A DNA stretch of 43,388 nucleotides from Eubacterium sp. (GTDB taxonomy: Bacteria > Bacillota_A > Clostridia > Lachnospirales > Lachnospiraceae), in NCBI GenBank assembly GCA_024687845.1, contig JAILEL010000483.1, forward strand, positions 1 through 43,388, given 5' to 3'. The translations under genes and the position numbers were made by a program. Under the pieces are notes generated by a model. It was not told the DNA's origin, ran no database searches, and worked only from the letters and a program-made list of their open reading frames with translations. Numbering within the stretch: the first letter of the stretch is position 1; each line of letters starts with the position of its first letter. Of this stretch, positions 33,633-43,206 are shown in pieces.

Positions 33633-36083
33633 TTATTTTGCAACTATATTAATTATTTTACCAGGAACATATATCTCTTTAATTATATTCTTTCCATCAA
33701 GTCTTGAACCAAGAGCTTCCTTTGCAGCCGCAAGAATATCATCCTTAGATGCATCTGCAGGAACATTTATAGTAAGTCTGGTCTTTCCACATACCTGTAC
33801 TGGAAGTGTAATCTCATCAGTTACAAGATGCTTCTCATCACATTCAGGCCAGCTTTCAAAGAATACAGACTCTGTTCCACCAAGCATCTCCCAAAGTTCT
33901 TCACCTATATGAGGAGCAAATGGTGCAATAAGACGAACTGCCGTCTTAAGTGTTTCCTTATCCACACCTGAATTCTTGGTAAGTTCAACAAATTTGTTGT
34001 TATATTCCATAAATGCGGATACAACTGTGTTCAGATTAAAGCTCTCAAGTCTCTCTGTAACAGCCTTGACAAGACCATTTCTAAGACGGAGTGTTTCTGG
34101 TGTTTCTGCTATATCACCACCATTTTCATATTTTTCAATGTTATCAGTTACTACACCGTAGAATCTCTTAATGAATCTGTAGATACCATCAATTCCAGCA
34201 TCATCCCAGATTGCATCAGCGTCTGGTGGACCAACGAAAAGCTCATACATTCTAAGTGTATCACATCCATAATCTCTAACAATATCATCAGGAGAAACAA
34301 TATTTCCAAGAGACTTACTCATCTTGGTTGGTTTTCCTGTTACACGGTCACGACCACAGATCATACCCTGATTGAAGAGTTTGTTGAATGGTTCATCAAA
34401 ACCTACAACACCGATATCATAGAGGAACTTTGTCCAGAATCTTGAATAAAGCAGGTGAAGAACAGCATGCTCAACACCACCGATATACATATCAACCGGA
34501 AGATACTTATCAGCCTTTTCTCTTGAAACAAGTTCTTTATCATTATTTACATCTACATATCTAAGGAAATACCATGATGAACCAGCCCACTGAGGCATTG
34601 TATTGGTCTCTCTCTTTGCAGGGCCTCCACACTGAGGACATGTACAGTTAACCCAGTCAGTAATAGCTGCAAGTGGTGATTCACCAGTTCCTGTAGGCTC
34701 ATACTTTTCTACCTCTGGAAGTCTGAGTGGAAGCTCTTCTTCAGGAACGGCCACACAGCCACATTTCTCACAATGAACTATAGGAATTGGCTCTCCCCAA
34801 TATCTCTGACGTGAGAATACCCAGTCACGAAGTTTATAATTTGTTGTAGCCTTTCCAAAGCCCTTTTCTTCTATTATCTTTGGTGCTTCCTTTTTAAGTA
34901 CAGCAGACTCCATACCATTCCACTCACCTGAGTTAACCATTACACCAGATGCAGCTGTATAAGCCTCTGTCATTTCATTTCCATCCTGAACATCATCCAA
35001 TGTAGGCGCAATAACCTGAATAATAGGAAGGTTGAATTTCTTAGCAAATTCAAAGTCTCTGTCATCATGAGCAGGAACGCACATGATAGCTCCTGTACCA
35101 TAGTCAGCTAGAACATAGTCAGAAAGCCAGATTGGTGTCTTAGCTCCATTTAAAGGATTAATAGCGTAGCAGCCTGTAAATACACCAGTCTTCTCCTTAT
35201 CTGCCATACGATCAATAGAGGACTTAAGTGAAGTCTGATAAATGTAATCCTTAACAGCCTCTTCTGTTTCAGGTGTATAGAGCTTTGAAGCCAGTTCTGA
35301 TTCAGGTGCAAGCACCATAAAAGTAGCACCATAAAGAGTATCTGGACGAGTTGTATAAACTGTAATTACCTCATCTCTTCCATCTACAGGGAAATTAACC
35401 TCAGCCCCCTGAGACTTTCCAATCCATTCAGCCTGCATCTTCTTAACCTTTTCAGGCCAGTCAAGCTTATCCAGATCTGCAAGGAGTCTGTCAGCATATG
35501 CAGTAATCTTCAGCATCCATTGACGAAGATTCTTCTTTGTAACATCAGCCCCGCAGCGCTCACATTTTCCTTCTTTTACCTCTTCATTTGCAAGTCCAGT
35601 CTTACATGAAGGACACCAGTTTATAGGCATTTTCTTCTCATAAGCAAGTCCCTTCTTGAACATCTGAACAAATATCCACTGAGTCCATTTAAAATAATCT
35701 GGATCAGTTGTATTCACTTCCATATCCCAGTCATAAATAGCAGCTATCTGCTTTATCTGCTCTTTGATATTAGAAATATTCTTTGCAGTTGAAATAGCTG
35801 GATGCACGCCATTCTTGATTGCATAGTTTTCAGCAGGAAGGCCAAATGCATCCCATCCCATTGGGTGAATAACATACTTTCCATGCATCATCTGATAACG
35901 GCTCCAAACATCGGAGATAACATATCCTCTCCAGTGACCTACATGAAGACCATTTCCTGATGGATATGGAAACATATCCAGACAGTAATACTTAGGCTTC
36001 TTACCATCGTTTACATTAACTGGATTTTCATCCCAGCGCTTATTCCATTTTGCTTCGATTAATTTGTGATCGAACTTAGCCAT
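33633..36083 (-). CDS. leuS: Leucyl-tRNA synthetase
   Basis: Class I synthetase charging tRNA-Leu. The HIGH motif is HVGH at residues 47-50 (PYPSGNGLHVGH), the KMSKS motif is intact near residue 585, and the CP1 editing domain contains TVYTTRPDTLYGATF. Zinc-type cysteines are visible in CPSCKTG/CERCG and CEKCG/CPQCGG. 816 residues, a normal bacterial length. It follows the AI-2E-family gene by 23 nt. No T-box leader was found in the gap or upstream of that gene. Confidence 0.98.
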   Translation of the reverse strand: MAKFDHKLIEAKWNKRWDENPVNVNDGKKPKYYCLDMFPYPSGNGLHVGHWRGYVISDVWSRYQMMHGKYVIHPMGWDAFGLPAENYAIKNGVHPAISTAKNISNIKEQIKQIAAIYDWDMEVNTTDPDYFKWTQWIFVQMFKKGLAYEKKMPINWCPSCKTGLANEEVKEGKCERCGADVTKKNLRQWMLKITAYADRLLADLDKLDWPEKVKKMQAEWIGKSQGAEVNFPVDGRDEVITVYTTRPDTLYGATFMVLAPESELASKLYTPETEEAVKDYIYQTSLKSSIDRMADKEKTGVFTGCYAINPLNGAKTPIWLSDYVLADYGTGAIMCVPAHDDRDFEFAKKFNLPIIQVIAPTLDDVQDGNEMTEAYTAASGVMVNSGEWNGMESAVLKKEAPKIIEEKGFGKATTNYKLRDWVFSRQRYWGEPIPIVHCEKCGCVAVPEEELPLRLPEVEKYEPTGTGESPLAAITDWVNCTCPQCGGPAKRETNTMPQWAGSSWYFLRYVDVNNDKELVSREKADKYLPVDMYIGGVEHAVLHLLYSRFWTKFLYDIGVVGFDEPFNKLFNQGMICGRDRVTGKPTKMSKSLGNIVSPDDIVRDYGCDTLRMYELFVGPPDADAIWDDAGIDGIYRFIKRFYGVVTDNIEKYENGGDIAETPETLRLRNGLVKAVTERLESFNLNTVVSAFMEYNNKFVELTKNSGVDKETLKTAVRLIAPFAPHIGEELWEMLGGTESVFFESWPECDEKHLVTDEITLPVQVCGKTRLTINVPADASKDDILAAAKEALGSRLDGKNIIKEIYVPGKIINIVAK

Positions 36084-36106
36084 TTAAATGTTCCTCCATA
36101 AACTCG

Positions 36107-37597
36107 TTATTTCTCAGCCGAATTATCATCAGCATTATTATCTTTATTAATATCTTTATTTTTATCTATATTTTTATCTAACCCTTTATTAGTTCCTTTA
36201 TCCTTTGCTTCATTATCTGTTTTTGTTTTATCAGATGATTTATCCTTATGAGTAACCTTGTCAAATATTTCTTTAGAGTGTCTCAACTGCTCAAGATTTT
36301 TCTCTCGCTTCTTCTGACTCTTTGCTGATTCAAAAACTCTCTTAGGTCCTCTTACTGGATTACCATTATCATCAAAACCTCTTAGCGCAACAAAATAATC
36401 TGTGTCGTTTTCAAAGCCTCTTTTGCGAAGATTATCTGTAAGAATATTCTTCATCAATGCATATAAGCACGCAAAAGCAGGTACACCAATAATCATTCCT
36501 ATAAATCCAAACAGATTACCACCAACAAGGATTGCGAAAAGAATCCAGAAGCTTGATAAACCTGTAGAATCACTAAGCACAAGTGGGCCAATTATATTTC
36601 CGTCAACCTGCTGAAGTACTATAATAAATATAATAAACACCAGGCACATTTTCGGTGACTCCACCATAACAAGAACTGCAGAAGGAATTGCACCAATAAA
36701 TGGACCAAAAAAAGGAATAATATTGGTAATACCGATAACAACACTTATCAGAACTGCATAAGGCATATCCACAAGACGGCAGAAAATAAAACATATCATT
36801 CCAATGATCAGCGAATCAACAATTTTTCCAACAATGAAACCGCTGAATACTCCATCAATATAATCAATTGCCTTTAGAATCGTATTACCTTGTTTTCTGC
36901 TAAGAAAAGCATATATAACCTTTTTAAACTGTGCAGAAAACTTATCTTTACTGCCAAGGACATAAATTGCTGCAATCAATCCGATAAGAAAATTCATAAG
37001 AATTTTAAGTCCACCCATAATTCCACTGGAAATAGACTTGACTATTCCATCCATGTTAGGCAGAAGCTTCTGAGTAAGCACATTCTTTAGAGCTTCCTCA
37101 ATATCGTCCATATAATTATTGAGCATATTTACAATATCAGGATGATCCTTAACAAGGTTTGTTACCGATCGCTCAAGGTTAGTTGTATATTGATCAAAAT
37201 TCTCATAAAGTCTGATCAAGCTGTCATATAGAGATGGAAGCAGAATCCACATGAAGCCAACTATGACTGCAATAAAAAATAGCATCGCAAATGAAACTGC
37301 AAGCACATCAGATATTTTTTTAGCCTTTTCGTCTTTTATATTCTTAAATGTTGACTTTAAAGTACTCCTCAGGTTAACCCTCATTTTATTAACCATCGGA
37401 TTAAGCAGAAATGCTATAACCAGACCAATAATAATAGGTGCCATTGAAGATAATAATTTTTTTATTATTTCAAGTACTCCACCTATTTTACCAATAAACA
37501 GATAAAAAACAACGATTATACATCCTGCTCCAGCTAGCGTCAGCATCATCTTCACGTTGATTAAATCAAGATGTTTTTTTCTTTTATCATCATCCAA
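36107..37597 (-). CDS. AI-2E family transporter (PerM/YtvI-type)
   Basis: The 496-residue membrane protein has seven to eight hydrophobic segments in the usual 3+5 arrangement, with a soluble loop between (about residues 105-190) and the conserved region containing ISVVIGITNIIPFFGPFIGAIP features (NIIP, FGP, GAIP). The family includes AI-2 exporters and Na+/H+ or other efflux proteins; the substrate cannot be inferred. The C-terminal 90 residues form a cytoplasmic, highly charged Lys/Asp/Asn-rich tail. A GGGGGAAG-type ribosome binding site precedes the ATG. leuS follows on the same strand. Confidence 0.92.
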   Translation of the reverse strand: MDDDKRKKHLDLINVKMMLTLAGAGCIIVVFYLFIGKIGGVLEIIKKLLSSMAPIIIGLVIAFLLNPMVNKMRVNLRSTLKSTFKNIKDEKAKKISDVLAVSFAMLFFIAVIVGFMWILLPSLYDSLIRLYENFDQYTTNLERSVTNLVKDHPDIVNMLNNYMDDIEEALKNVLTQKLLPNMDGIVKSISSGIMGGLKILMNFLIGLIAAIYVLGSKDKFSAQFKKVIYAFLSRKQGNTILKAIDYIDGVFSGFIVGKIVDSLIIGMICFIFCRLVDMPYAVLISVVIGITNIIPFFGPFIGAIPSAVLVMVESPKMCLVFIIFIIVLQQVDGNIIGPLVLSDSTGLSSFWILFAILVGGNLFGFIGMIIGVPAFACLYALMKNILTDNLRKRGFENDTDYFVALRGFDDNGNPVRGPKRVFESAKSQKKREKNLEQLRHSKEIFDKVTHKDKSSDKTKTDNEAKDKGTNKGLDKNIDKNKDINKDNNADDNSAEK

Positions 37598-37727
37598 AGT
37601 AGCTTCCCCCAGATATATAAATCATTTTTTCGTTGCATCAAATAAATATAATAACACATTTTACTGCATTATTCATCTTAAAATAGCTAATTATTTTATT
37701 CTTTGTTACTATTCTTTATTTATCCAA

Positions 37728-38396
37728 TCAAAAGTTTTCGGGATTAAGCTCCGTATAATCCTTGATCTGCGCATAAACTCCAGGTTTATTAATAAGACTT
37801 GTATTCCAGCTGTCACCTGTCACAGCAATTATGTGCCGGATACCTGCAGAATACGCCGCCTTAACTCCTTCCTCACTATCTTCAAATACAACAATTTTTT
37901 CAGGGCTCATACCTAGCTTTTCAGTTGCCGTCAGATATAAATCCGGACAAGGTTTAGGAGGAATAACACCTGCCGCTATAACAGTATCCTCCCATCTGAA
38001 CCATCTGCCAATATCATACCTTTCAAAATACATATTCATATTGGCAATATCAGTATTAGTAGCAATAGTTCTTTTTACCTGAGCCAACAGAAGATAGTTC
38101 AGAAAGCTCTCCAGTCCAGGAGCAAGAGGAACATCATCTTTAAGAAGAAGGCTTCTGTATATTCTTTCCTTCTCCTCAGAAAATTGCATAATCATATTAT
38201 CATTTAGTTCATAACCTAGGAAATGTTCCAGTATATCCTTTGCACCTCTTCCTTTAATCCACATGGAAACATCCCTGTCAGAAACAGGTTTTAAGGTAAG
38301 ATCTTCAATATACATCTGCCAGGCTCTGTCATGATATTTTCCGTCAAATATACAGGTCCCATTAAAATCAAATATTATCCCAATATCTTTTTTCAT
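37728..38396 (-). CDS. HAD hydrolase (beta-phosphoglucomutase-like) with Asn in motif I
   Basis: The 222-residue protein has the C1-cap HAD layout of the beta-PGM/phosphatase-like branch: motif I FDFNGT (residues 9-14), motif II ATNTD, motif III/IV PPKPCPDLYL and VVFEDSEEGVKAA. In motif I the usual second Asp, the acid/base two residues after the nucleophile D10, is Asn (N12). Its ATG overlaps the glycosyltransferase stop by four bases (ATGA). A sugar-phosphate substrate would fit the neighbour, but that is inference. Confidence 0.85.
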   Translation of the reverse strand: MKKDIGIIFDFNGTCIFDGKYHDRAWQMYIEDLTLKPVSDRDVSMWIKGRGAKDILEHFLGYELNDNMIMQFSEEKERIYRSLLLKDDVPLAPGLESFLNYLLLAQVKRTIATNTDIANMNMYFERYDIGRWFRWEDTVIAAGVIPPKPCPDLYLTATEKLGMSPEKIVVFEDSEEGVKAAYSAGIRHIIAVTGDSWNTSLINKPGVYAQIKDYTELNPENF

Positions 38397-39226
38397 TGAT
38401 TCCTTCTCACTTTGTACTCAATTGCTATTCTTCTCTTAAACAAATGCAGCTTTGCATATAGTTTTCCACGTCTTGTTATATTGCAGAATGTATTAAAATC
38501 TTTTTTATATATCCCAAATCTTTTTTCAACTGCATCACGGCTTAGATTACTTCTACCCGAAAAATCCTGAACTAGTTTTTCATCAACAACAAGAACCTTG
38601 CAAAGATTACGCCGCCCTAAATTATAAAGCATAGTATAATCTATCATATCTAGAAATAATCTTTCATCAAAGCCTTTAATTCGCTTTAAAGCACTTAGTC
38701 TTACCGCCATTCCACTACTGATACATGCAATATTATTATAGATTCCCGGCTTTACAATATAATCCTTCGAGCTAAATCTGAACCTGAAACCCCAGACTGG
38801 AGACATCGGTCTTCCGTCGCTTTCAACAAATCCTGTAATTACATTCACTCCATCCGACTGTCTCCTGGCACTTTTACTTTCAAGATAAATCCTTCTAAAA
38901 TAAGCATACGGAATAACTGTATCGTCATCAACAAAAAGTACAAATGAAGAATCTGGATTTTTCTTTTCATGAAGCGCATATTTAACTGCCTTATTATAAG
39001 CCTTCGAAAGTCCCTGATTATTATCGGATTTAATATACACAACCCCATTTTGACTAATGAACTTTTTTTCTTCATCATCCAGCTCATTAAATGGAGCTTT
39101 ATCTGAATTATCTACAACAATTATCTTAATATTTTCAGAATGATGAGCCAGTAATCTGCGCAGATTTTCTACAGAAGCTATCTCATTTATTTTTTTATTA
39201 TAAACAACTACAGCTACGTAAAGCAT
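38393..39226 (-). CDS. Family 2 glycosyltransferase (rhamnosyltransferase-like)
   Basis: The 277-residue GT-A protein begins VAVVVYNKK, has IIVVDNSD for the nucleotide pocket, FVDDDT with the metal-binding DDD at residues 100-102, and a GFDERLFLDMIDYTML acceptor segment typical of rhamnosyltransferase-like GT2 enzymes. No membrane helix is present. Co-translated with the HAD gene; no polysaccharide cluster surrounds it, so the product is unknown. Confidence 0.88.
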   Translation of the reverse strand: MLYVAVVVYNKKINEIASVENLRRLLAHHSENIKIIVVDNSDKAPFNELDDEEKKFISQNGVVYIKSDNNQGLSKAYNKAVKYALHEKKNPDSSFVLFVDDDTVIPYAYFRRIYLESKSARRQSDGVNVITGFVESDGRPMSPVWGFRFRFSSKDYIVKPGIYNNIACISSGMAVRLSALKRIKGFDERLFLDMIDYTMLYNLGRRNLCKVLVVDEKLVQDFSGRSNLSRDAVEKRFGIYKKDFNTFCNITRRGKLYAKLHLFKRRIAIEYKVRRNQ

Positions 39227-39305
39227 TACTGTTCACATCCTTCTTTTTAAGATTTAAAATGATGAAGCATTTTTTACTTCAATCAATATACATAAACCAC
39301 CTAAA

Positions 39306-41129
39306 TTAATATGCTTTTATTTGGGTCCAAAGTTCAGCATAATACTGCTTAATATCCTTATCCTGGCTTCTGAACACTTCATTATTTGGAGCTCCAAATA
39401 ATGGTGTATATGCACTATTACCTTCGAATTCAGTATTTTTCAGTTCTTCTGCTACCTTTGTTACTGGCGTAGTATATCCAACAAATATAGAATTTCTATA
39501 TACTACATCATATTCAAGCATATAGTCCATGAACTTCTCGGCAAGGTCCGTATCGACGCAGTTTTTTGTCAGAACCATAGCATCACACCATTCATTAGTA
39601 CCTTCATCAGGCTCAAAATAATCAAGATTTTCATTTTCAGCCATAATATAATTTCCATCACCAGAATAAACTACGGCAATAGCTTTGTTACCGGCAATCA
39701 TATTATCCATAACATCATCACCAGCATATACAACATCCATAGTCTTCTTCTGATCAATCAGCCATTGATAAGCTGCATCAATCTCTGCCTTATCAGTAGT
39801 ATTCATTGAATAACCCAGAGCTTTAAGAGCAATCATAAAGCTGTCACGCTCTGAATCATACATATAAATATTTCCGGCATATTTTTTATTACGCAGGAGT
39901 TCCCATCCCTGACTAATATCCTTTTCATCAACCACATTCTTATCATAAAGTATTCCAACTGTACCAACGAAATAAGGAACTGAATAGGTATTATCCGGAT
40001 CAAATGCATAGCCCATATTTTCTGGATTCAGATCATCTTTATGAGTTATATTATCCCAATCAACGGGTTGCAGCATTTTTTCACTGATAAGTCTCTCAAT
40101 CATATAATCACTTGGAATCAGAATATCATATTCAGAACCACTCATAAGCTTAGTATACATGGTTTCATTCGAGTCAAAGGTTTCATATATGATTTTGCAA
40201 TTATATTGCTGTTCGAACTCTTCAAGAAGCTCAGGATCCAGATATTCACCTGCATTAAAAATTCTAAGAACCTTCCCCTTACTCTTCACTCCTGCAAATG
40301 CACTGAAACCTATAACCAGCACAAGCATAACAATAAGAATCTTCTTCATCGCATTTTTAAAGAGCTGAGGAATCAGTTTTGATGTAACTATGAAAATGAT
40401 AATTGTAATAATAACTATTGTCGAAAGCGCATTTATTGTAGGGTTGGTACGTTTTGTCATATTATAAACAACAATTGAAATGTTTTCTACACCATTTCCG
40501 GTTACAAAATAAGATATGACAAAATCATCAAAGCTCATAGTAAATGCAAGCAGAACACCAGCATATATTCCATCCTTGAGCATAGGTATTATAACCTTTA
40601 CCAAGGCTTCAAATGGTGTTGCACCAAGATCAAGTGCCGCATCTGCAATACTAGGATCAAGCTGTCTCACCTTAGGATATACCGATGTTATTACATACGG
40701 TGTGCAGAAGGCAACATGCGCCAAAAGCATCGTAATATATCCTTTTGCAAACATAATTGACGAAAATAGTATCATCAAGCCAATTGCTGTAACTATATCC
40801 GGATTCATTATCGGAAGATTGTTAATATTCAGGACAATGTCCTTAATAATCTTCTTACTCTTAGATAGACCAATAGCAGTAATCGTTCCAAGAACTGTAG
40901 AAATGACAGTCGCAAGAAGCGCTATTGTCAGAGAAACATATACTGCTCTCATTATAGAGCCATCAGAAATAAGTCTCTGATACCATCTTAGCGAAAAGCC
41001 CGTCATATTTGTAAGGCTCTTGGATGAGTTGAAAGAAAATACCATTGTTACCACTATCGGAAGATAGAAGAAAACAAATATACAAGCTATATAGATTATA
41101 TAAAAAATCTTATTCTTTTTGTTTGTCAC
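39306..41129 (-). CDS. potCD: Fused polyamine ABC permease and substrate-binding protein (PotC-PotD)
   Basis: Residues 1-265 are a PotC-type permease with six helices and the EAA loop (ADAALDLGATPFEALVKVIIP). Residues from about 268 are a PotD-type binding protein that begins with its own signal-like helix (MKKILIVMLVLVIGFSAFAG), so the binding domain is tethered outside the cell without a lipobox Cys. Binding-pocket positions by recall of E. coli PotD: Ala replaces the Trp of the YNWxEY motif (IFNAGEYL), Tyr replaces the Trp of the MIWNG motif (VVYSGD), while W-x-D in NEWCDA and Tyr in VGYTTP are kept. The ATG overlaps the PotB stop (ATGA). Substrate probably spermidine or putrescine. Confidence 0.92.
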   Translation of the reverse strand: MTNKKNKIFYIIYIACIFVFFYLPIVVTMVFSFNSSKSLTNMTGFSLRWYQRLISDGSIMRAVYVSLTIALLATVISTVLGTITAIGLSKSKKIIKDIVLNINNLPIMNPDIVTAIGLMILFSSIMFAKGYITMLLAHVAFCTPYVITSVYPKVRQLDPSIADAALDLGATPFEALVKVIIPMLKDGIYAGVLLAFTMSFDDFVISYFVTGNGVENISIVVYNMTKRTNPTINALSTIVIITIIIFIVTSKLIPQLFKNAMKKILIVMLVLVIGFSAFAGVKSKGKVLRIFNAGEYLDPELLEEFEQQYNCKIIYETFDSNETMYTKLMSGSEYDILIPSDYMIERLISEKMLQPVDWDNITHKDDLNPENMGYAFDPDNTYSVPYFVGTVGILYDKNVVDEKDISQGWELLRNKKYAGNIYMYDSERDSFMIALKALGYSMNTTDKAEIDAAYQWLIDQKKTMDVVYAGDDVMDNMIAGNKAIAVVYSGDGNYIMAENENLDYFEPDEGTNEWCDAMVLTKNCVDTDLAEKFMDYMLEYDVVYRNSIFVGYTTPVTKVAEELKNTEFEGNSAYTPLFGAPNNEVFRSQDKDIKQYYAELWTQIKAY

Positions 41130-41959
41130 TTATCCGAATCCTCCTTATCTCCCTTGTCGAATTTTTTCATAAGTGTAAGTCCGACAAGAATAATAATTGT
41201 AAGAATTACAGATGTTGCCGATCCAAAGTTCCAGTCTCCTACTGAGATAAACTGATTCTCTATAAGATTCCCTATAAGCATATACTGCCCGCCACCTAAA
41301 AGCTTTGGAATAACGAAGGTTGATATAGATAAGAGAAATGTCATCATAACTCCATTTATCACACCTGGAATAGACATTTTGAGAATAACATTCACAAAAG
41401 TCTGGAACTTATTTGCTCCAAGATCAAACGAAGCTTCAATAAGCGACGGATCTATCTTCCTTATAGCTGTATGAATAGGTATTACCATAAATGGCAGGAT
41501 ATCACTAATAAGTCCGATAACTACAGCAAAATCCGTGTACATAAAGTTTTGAGCAGTCACACCAAAGATTCCAAGGAATTTATTGATGAGCCCTTTATCT
41601 GAAAGCAGGCTGATCCATGCATAAGTTCTAAGAAGTGTATTTATCCACATAGGGATCGTAACAACAAGAATAAGAAGGTCTTGTGCCGAATCACTAAATT
41701 TTGTAATAAAATAAGCTAAGATATATCCTAGTATCAGGCAGATTACAACAGAAATAAAACCAAGAACAAAGGACTTTCTCATTACATCAAGATAAATAGG
41801 TTCACCCATTCTTTTAAAATTTTCAAGAGTAAACTTGATATTTACCAGATCATTTCCGCCTGTTGTAAAGGAATATAAAACTATCATGAGCAGTGGAACA
41901 ACCACTATTACTATCGACCAAATAAGATATGGTCTGATAAGACTTCTATAATATTTCAT
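41126..41959 (-). CDS. potB: Polyamine ABC transporter permease PotB
   Basis: The 277-residue protein has six hydrophobic segments and the binding-protein-dependent permease EAA loop, IEASFDLGANKFQTFVNVILK in layout (E-A-S, D-L-G-A, then the conserved P after about 8 residues). It pairs with the PotC part of the fused protein, whose gene it overlaps by ATGA. It lies 27 nt after potA. The GGGAG ribosome binding site is 12 nt from the ATG, a little long. Confidence 0.93.
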   Translation of the reverse strand: MKYYRSLIRPYLIWSIVIVVVPLLMIVLYSFTTGGNDLVNIKFTLENFKRMGEPIYLDVMRKSFVLGFISVVICLILGYILAYFITKFSDSAQDLLILVVTIPMWINTLLRTYAWISLLSDKGLINKFLGIFGVTAQNFMYTDFAVVIGLISDILPFMVIPIHTAIRKIDPSLIEASFDLGANKFQTFVNVILKMSIPGVINGVMMTFLLSISTFVIPKLLGGGQYMLIGNLIENQFISVGDWNFGSATSVILTIIILVGLTLMKKFDKGDKEDSDK

Positions 41960-41986
41960 TTAATATACATTCTCCCATTAAAATAT

Positions 41987-43048
41987 TTACCACTCCATCG
42001 GATACATTACATGTATATCATCTGGTCCGAACTTTAGTCCAACCTTAAGACCTGTTTCAAAATAGTCAGTTGTATGAATAAGATAATCTCTAAATTCAGT
42101 TTCAACTAATATTTCAAAATGAACACCTTTGAATATTATAGACTTTACAGTTCCTTTAATCTTAGCATCCTTTGATTTGACGATATCAATATCTTCCGGT
42201 CTGATAACAACTTCAACAGGCTCATTATCTTTGAAACCTTTATCCACACAAGTGAAGGTTTCATTATCAAACGAAACAAGCAGATCCTTTTTCATTATCG
42301 CATCAGTTATTATGTTAGAATCACCTATAAATCCAGCAACAAATCTATTCTCTGGCTCATTATAAATATCTTCAGGTGTTCCAACCTGCTGGATAATACC
42401 TTCATTCATAACCACTACAGTATCACTCATAGTAAGAGCCTCTTCCTGATCATGAGTTACAAATATAAATGTAATTCCAACCTCCTGCTGGATTCTCTTA
42501 AGTTCTATCTGCATACCTTTACGAAGCTTTGCATCAAGAGCGCCAAGAGGTTCATCCAGAAGAAGAACCTTAGGTTCATTTACAAGAGCTCTTGCTATAG
42601 CAATTCTTTGCTGCTGACCACCTGAAAGGCTTGATATATCTCTTTTTGCATAACTTTCCAGGCCAATCATTTCAAGGCTTGTCATGACCTTATGTTCAAT
42701 AATAGATTTATCCATCTTCTTCAGCTTCAAACCAAAGGCTACATTGTCATAAACGTTCAGGAATGGAAAAAGAGCGTATTTCTGAAAAACAGTATTTACC
42801 TCTCTCTTATATGAAGGCACCTTGGTCATATCAATACCATCAAAAAGAACCTCACCACTTGATGGTTCTTCAAAACCAGCAATAATTCTGAGAGTTGTAG
42901 TTTTACCACAACCAGAAGGTCCTAGAAGTGTTAAGAATTCATTCTCGTATATATTAAGATCAATTCCCTTCAATACCTGTTGATCATCGTAATTCTTTGT
43001 AAGACCTTTCAGTTCTATTAAAGGGTTCTTCTTTTCATGCTCGCTCAT
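41987..43048 (-). CDS. potA: Polyamine ABC transporter ATP-binding protein PotA
   Basis: The ATPase has Walker [10 protein letters not shown] near residues 43-51, LSGGQQQR near 141-148, [11 protein letters not shown]alker B/D-loop and the H-loop His in [10 protein letters not shown]. The C-terminal TOBE-type domain ([10 protein letters not shown] onward) is characteristic of PotA/MalK-like proteins. The frame opens at an ATG at 43054, but AAGG is only 1 nt from it and 7 nt from the ATG at 43048, which is therefore preferred (353 residues). First gene of the potA-potB-potCD operon. Confidence 0.95.
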   Translation of the reverse strand: MSEHEKKNPLIELKGLTKNYDDQQVLKGIDLNIYENEFLTLLGPSGCGKTTTLRIIAGFEEPSSGEVLFDGIDMTKVPSYKREVNTVFQKYALFPFLNVYDNVAFGLKLKKMDKSIIEHKVMTSLEMIGLESYAKRDISSLSGGQQQRIAIARALVNEPKVLLLDEPLGALDAKLRKGMQIELKRIQQEVGITFIFVTHDQEEALTMSDTVVVMNEGIIQQVGTPEDIYNEPENRFVAGFIGDSNIITDAIMKKDLLVSFDNETFTCVDKGFKDNEPVEVVIRPEDIDIVKSKDAKIKGTVKSIIFKGVHFEILVETEFRDYLIHTTDYFETGLKVGLKFGPDDIHVMYPMEW

Positions 43049-43180
43049 TTTCATACCTTTCTGAACAAAAACAGCAACTTAAGCCGGTCATATAAAATAT
43101 ATTGAATTCAGCTTTATTGCTTTAACATATTAAAGTGCATCAAAAATGAATTTTAACAAAAACAATTATATAATACAATA

Positions 43181-43206
43181 AAAAAATGCTCCGAAGAGCA
43201 TTTTTT
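43181..43206. terminator. Bidirectional terminator upstream of potA
   Basis: AAAAAATGCTC and GAGCATTTTTT form a perfect 11-bp stem around CGAA. It probably ends a transcript entering from outside the window on the right, or isolates potA. Confidence 0.85.

Noticed and set aside
37598..37727. Possible T-box leader for the AI-2E-leuS transcript
   Set aside because: The gap is too short and no T-box bulge sequence or matching antiterminator was seen.
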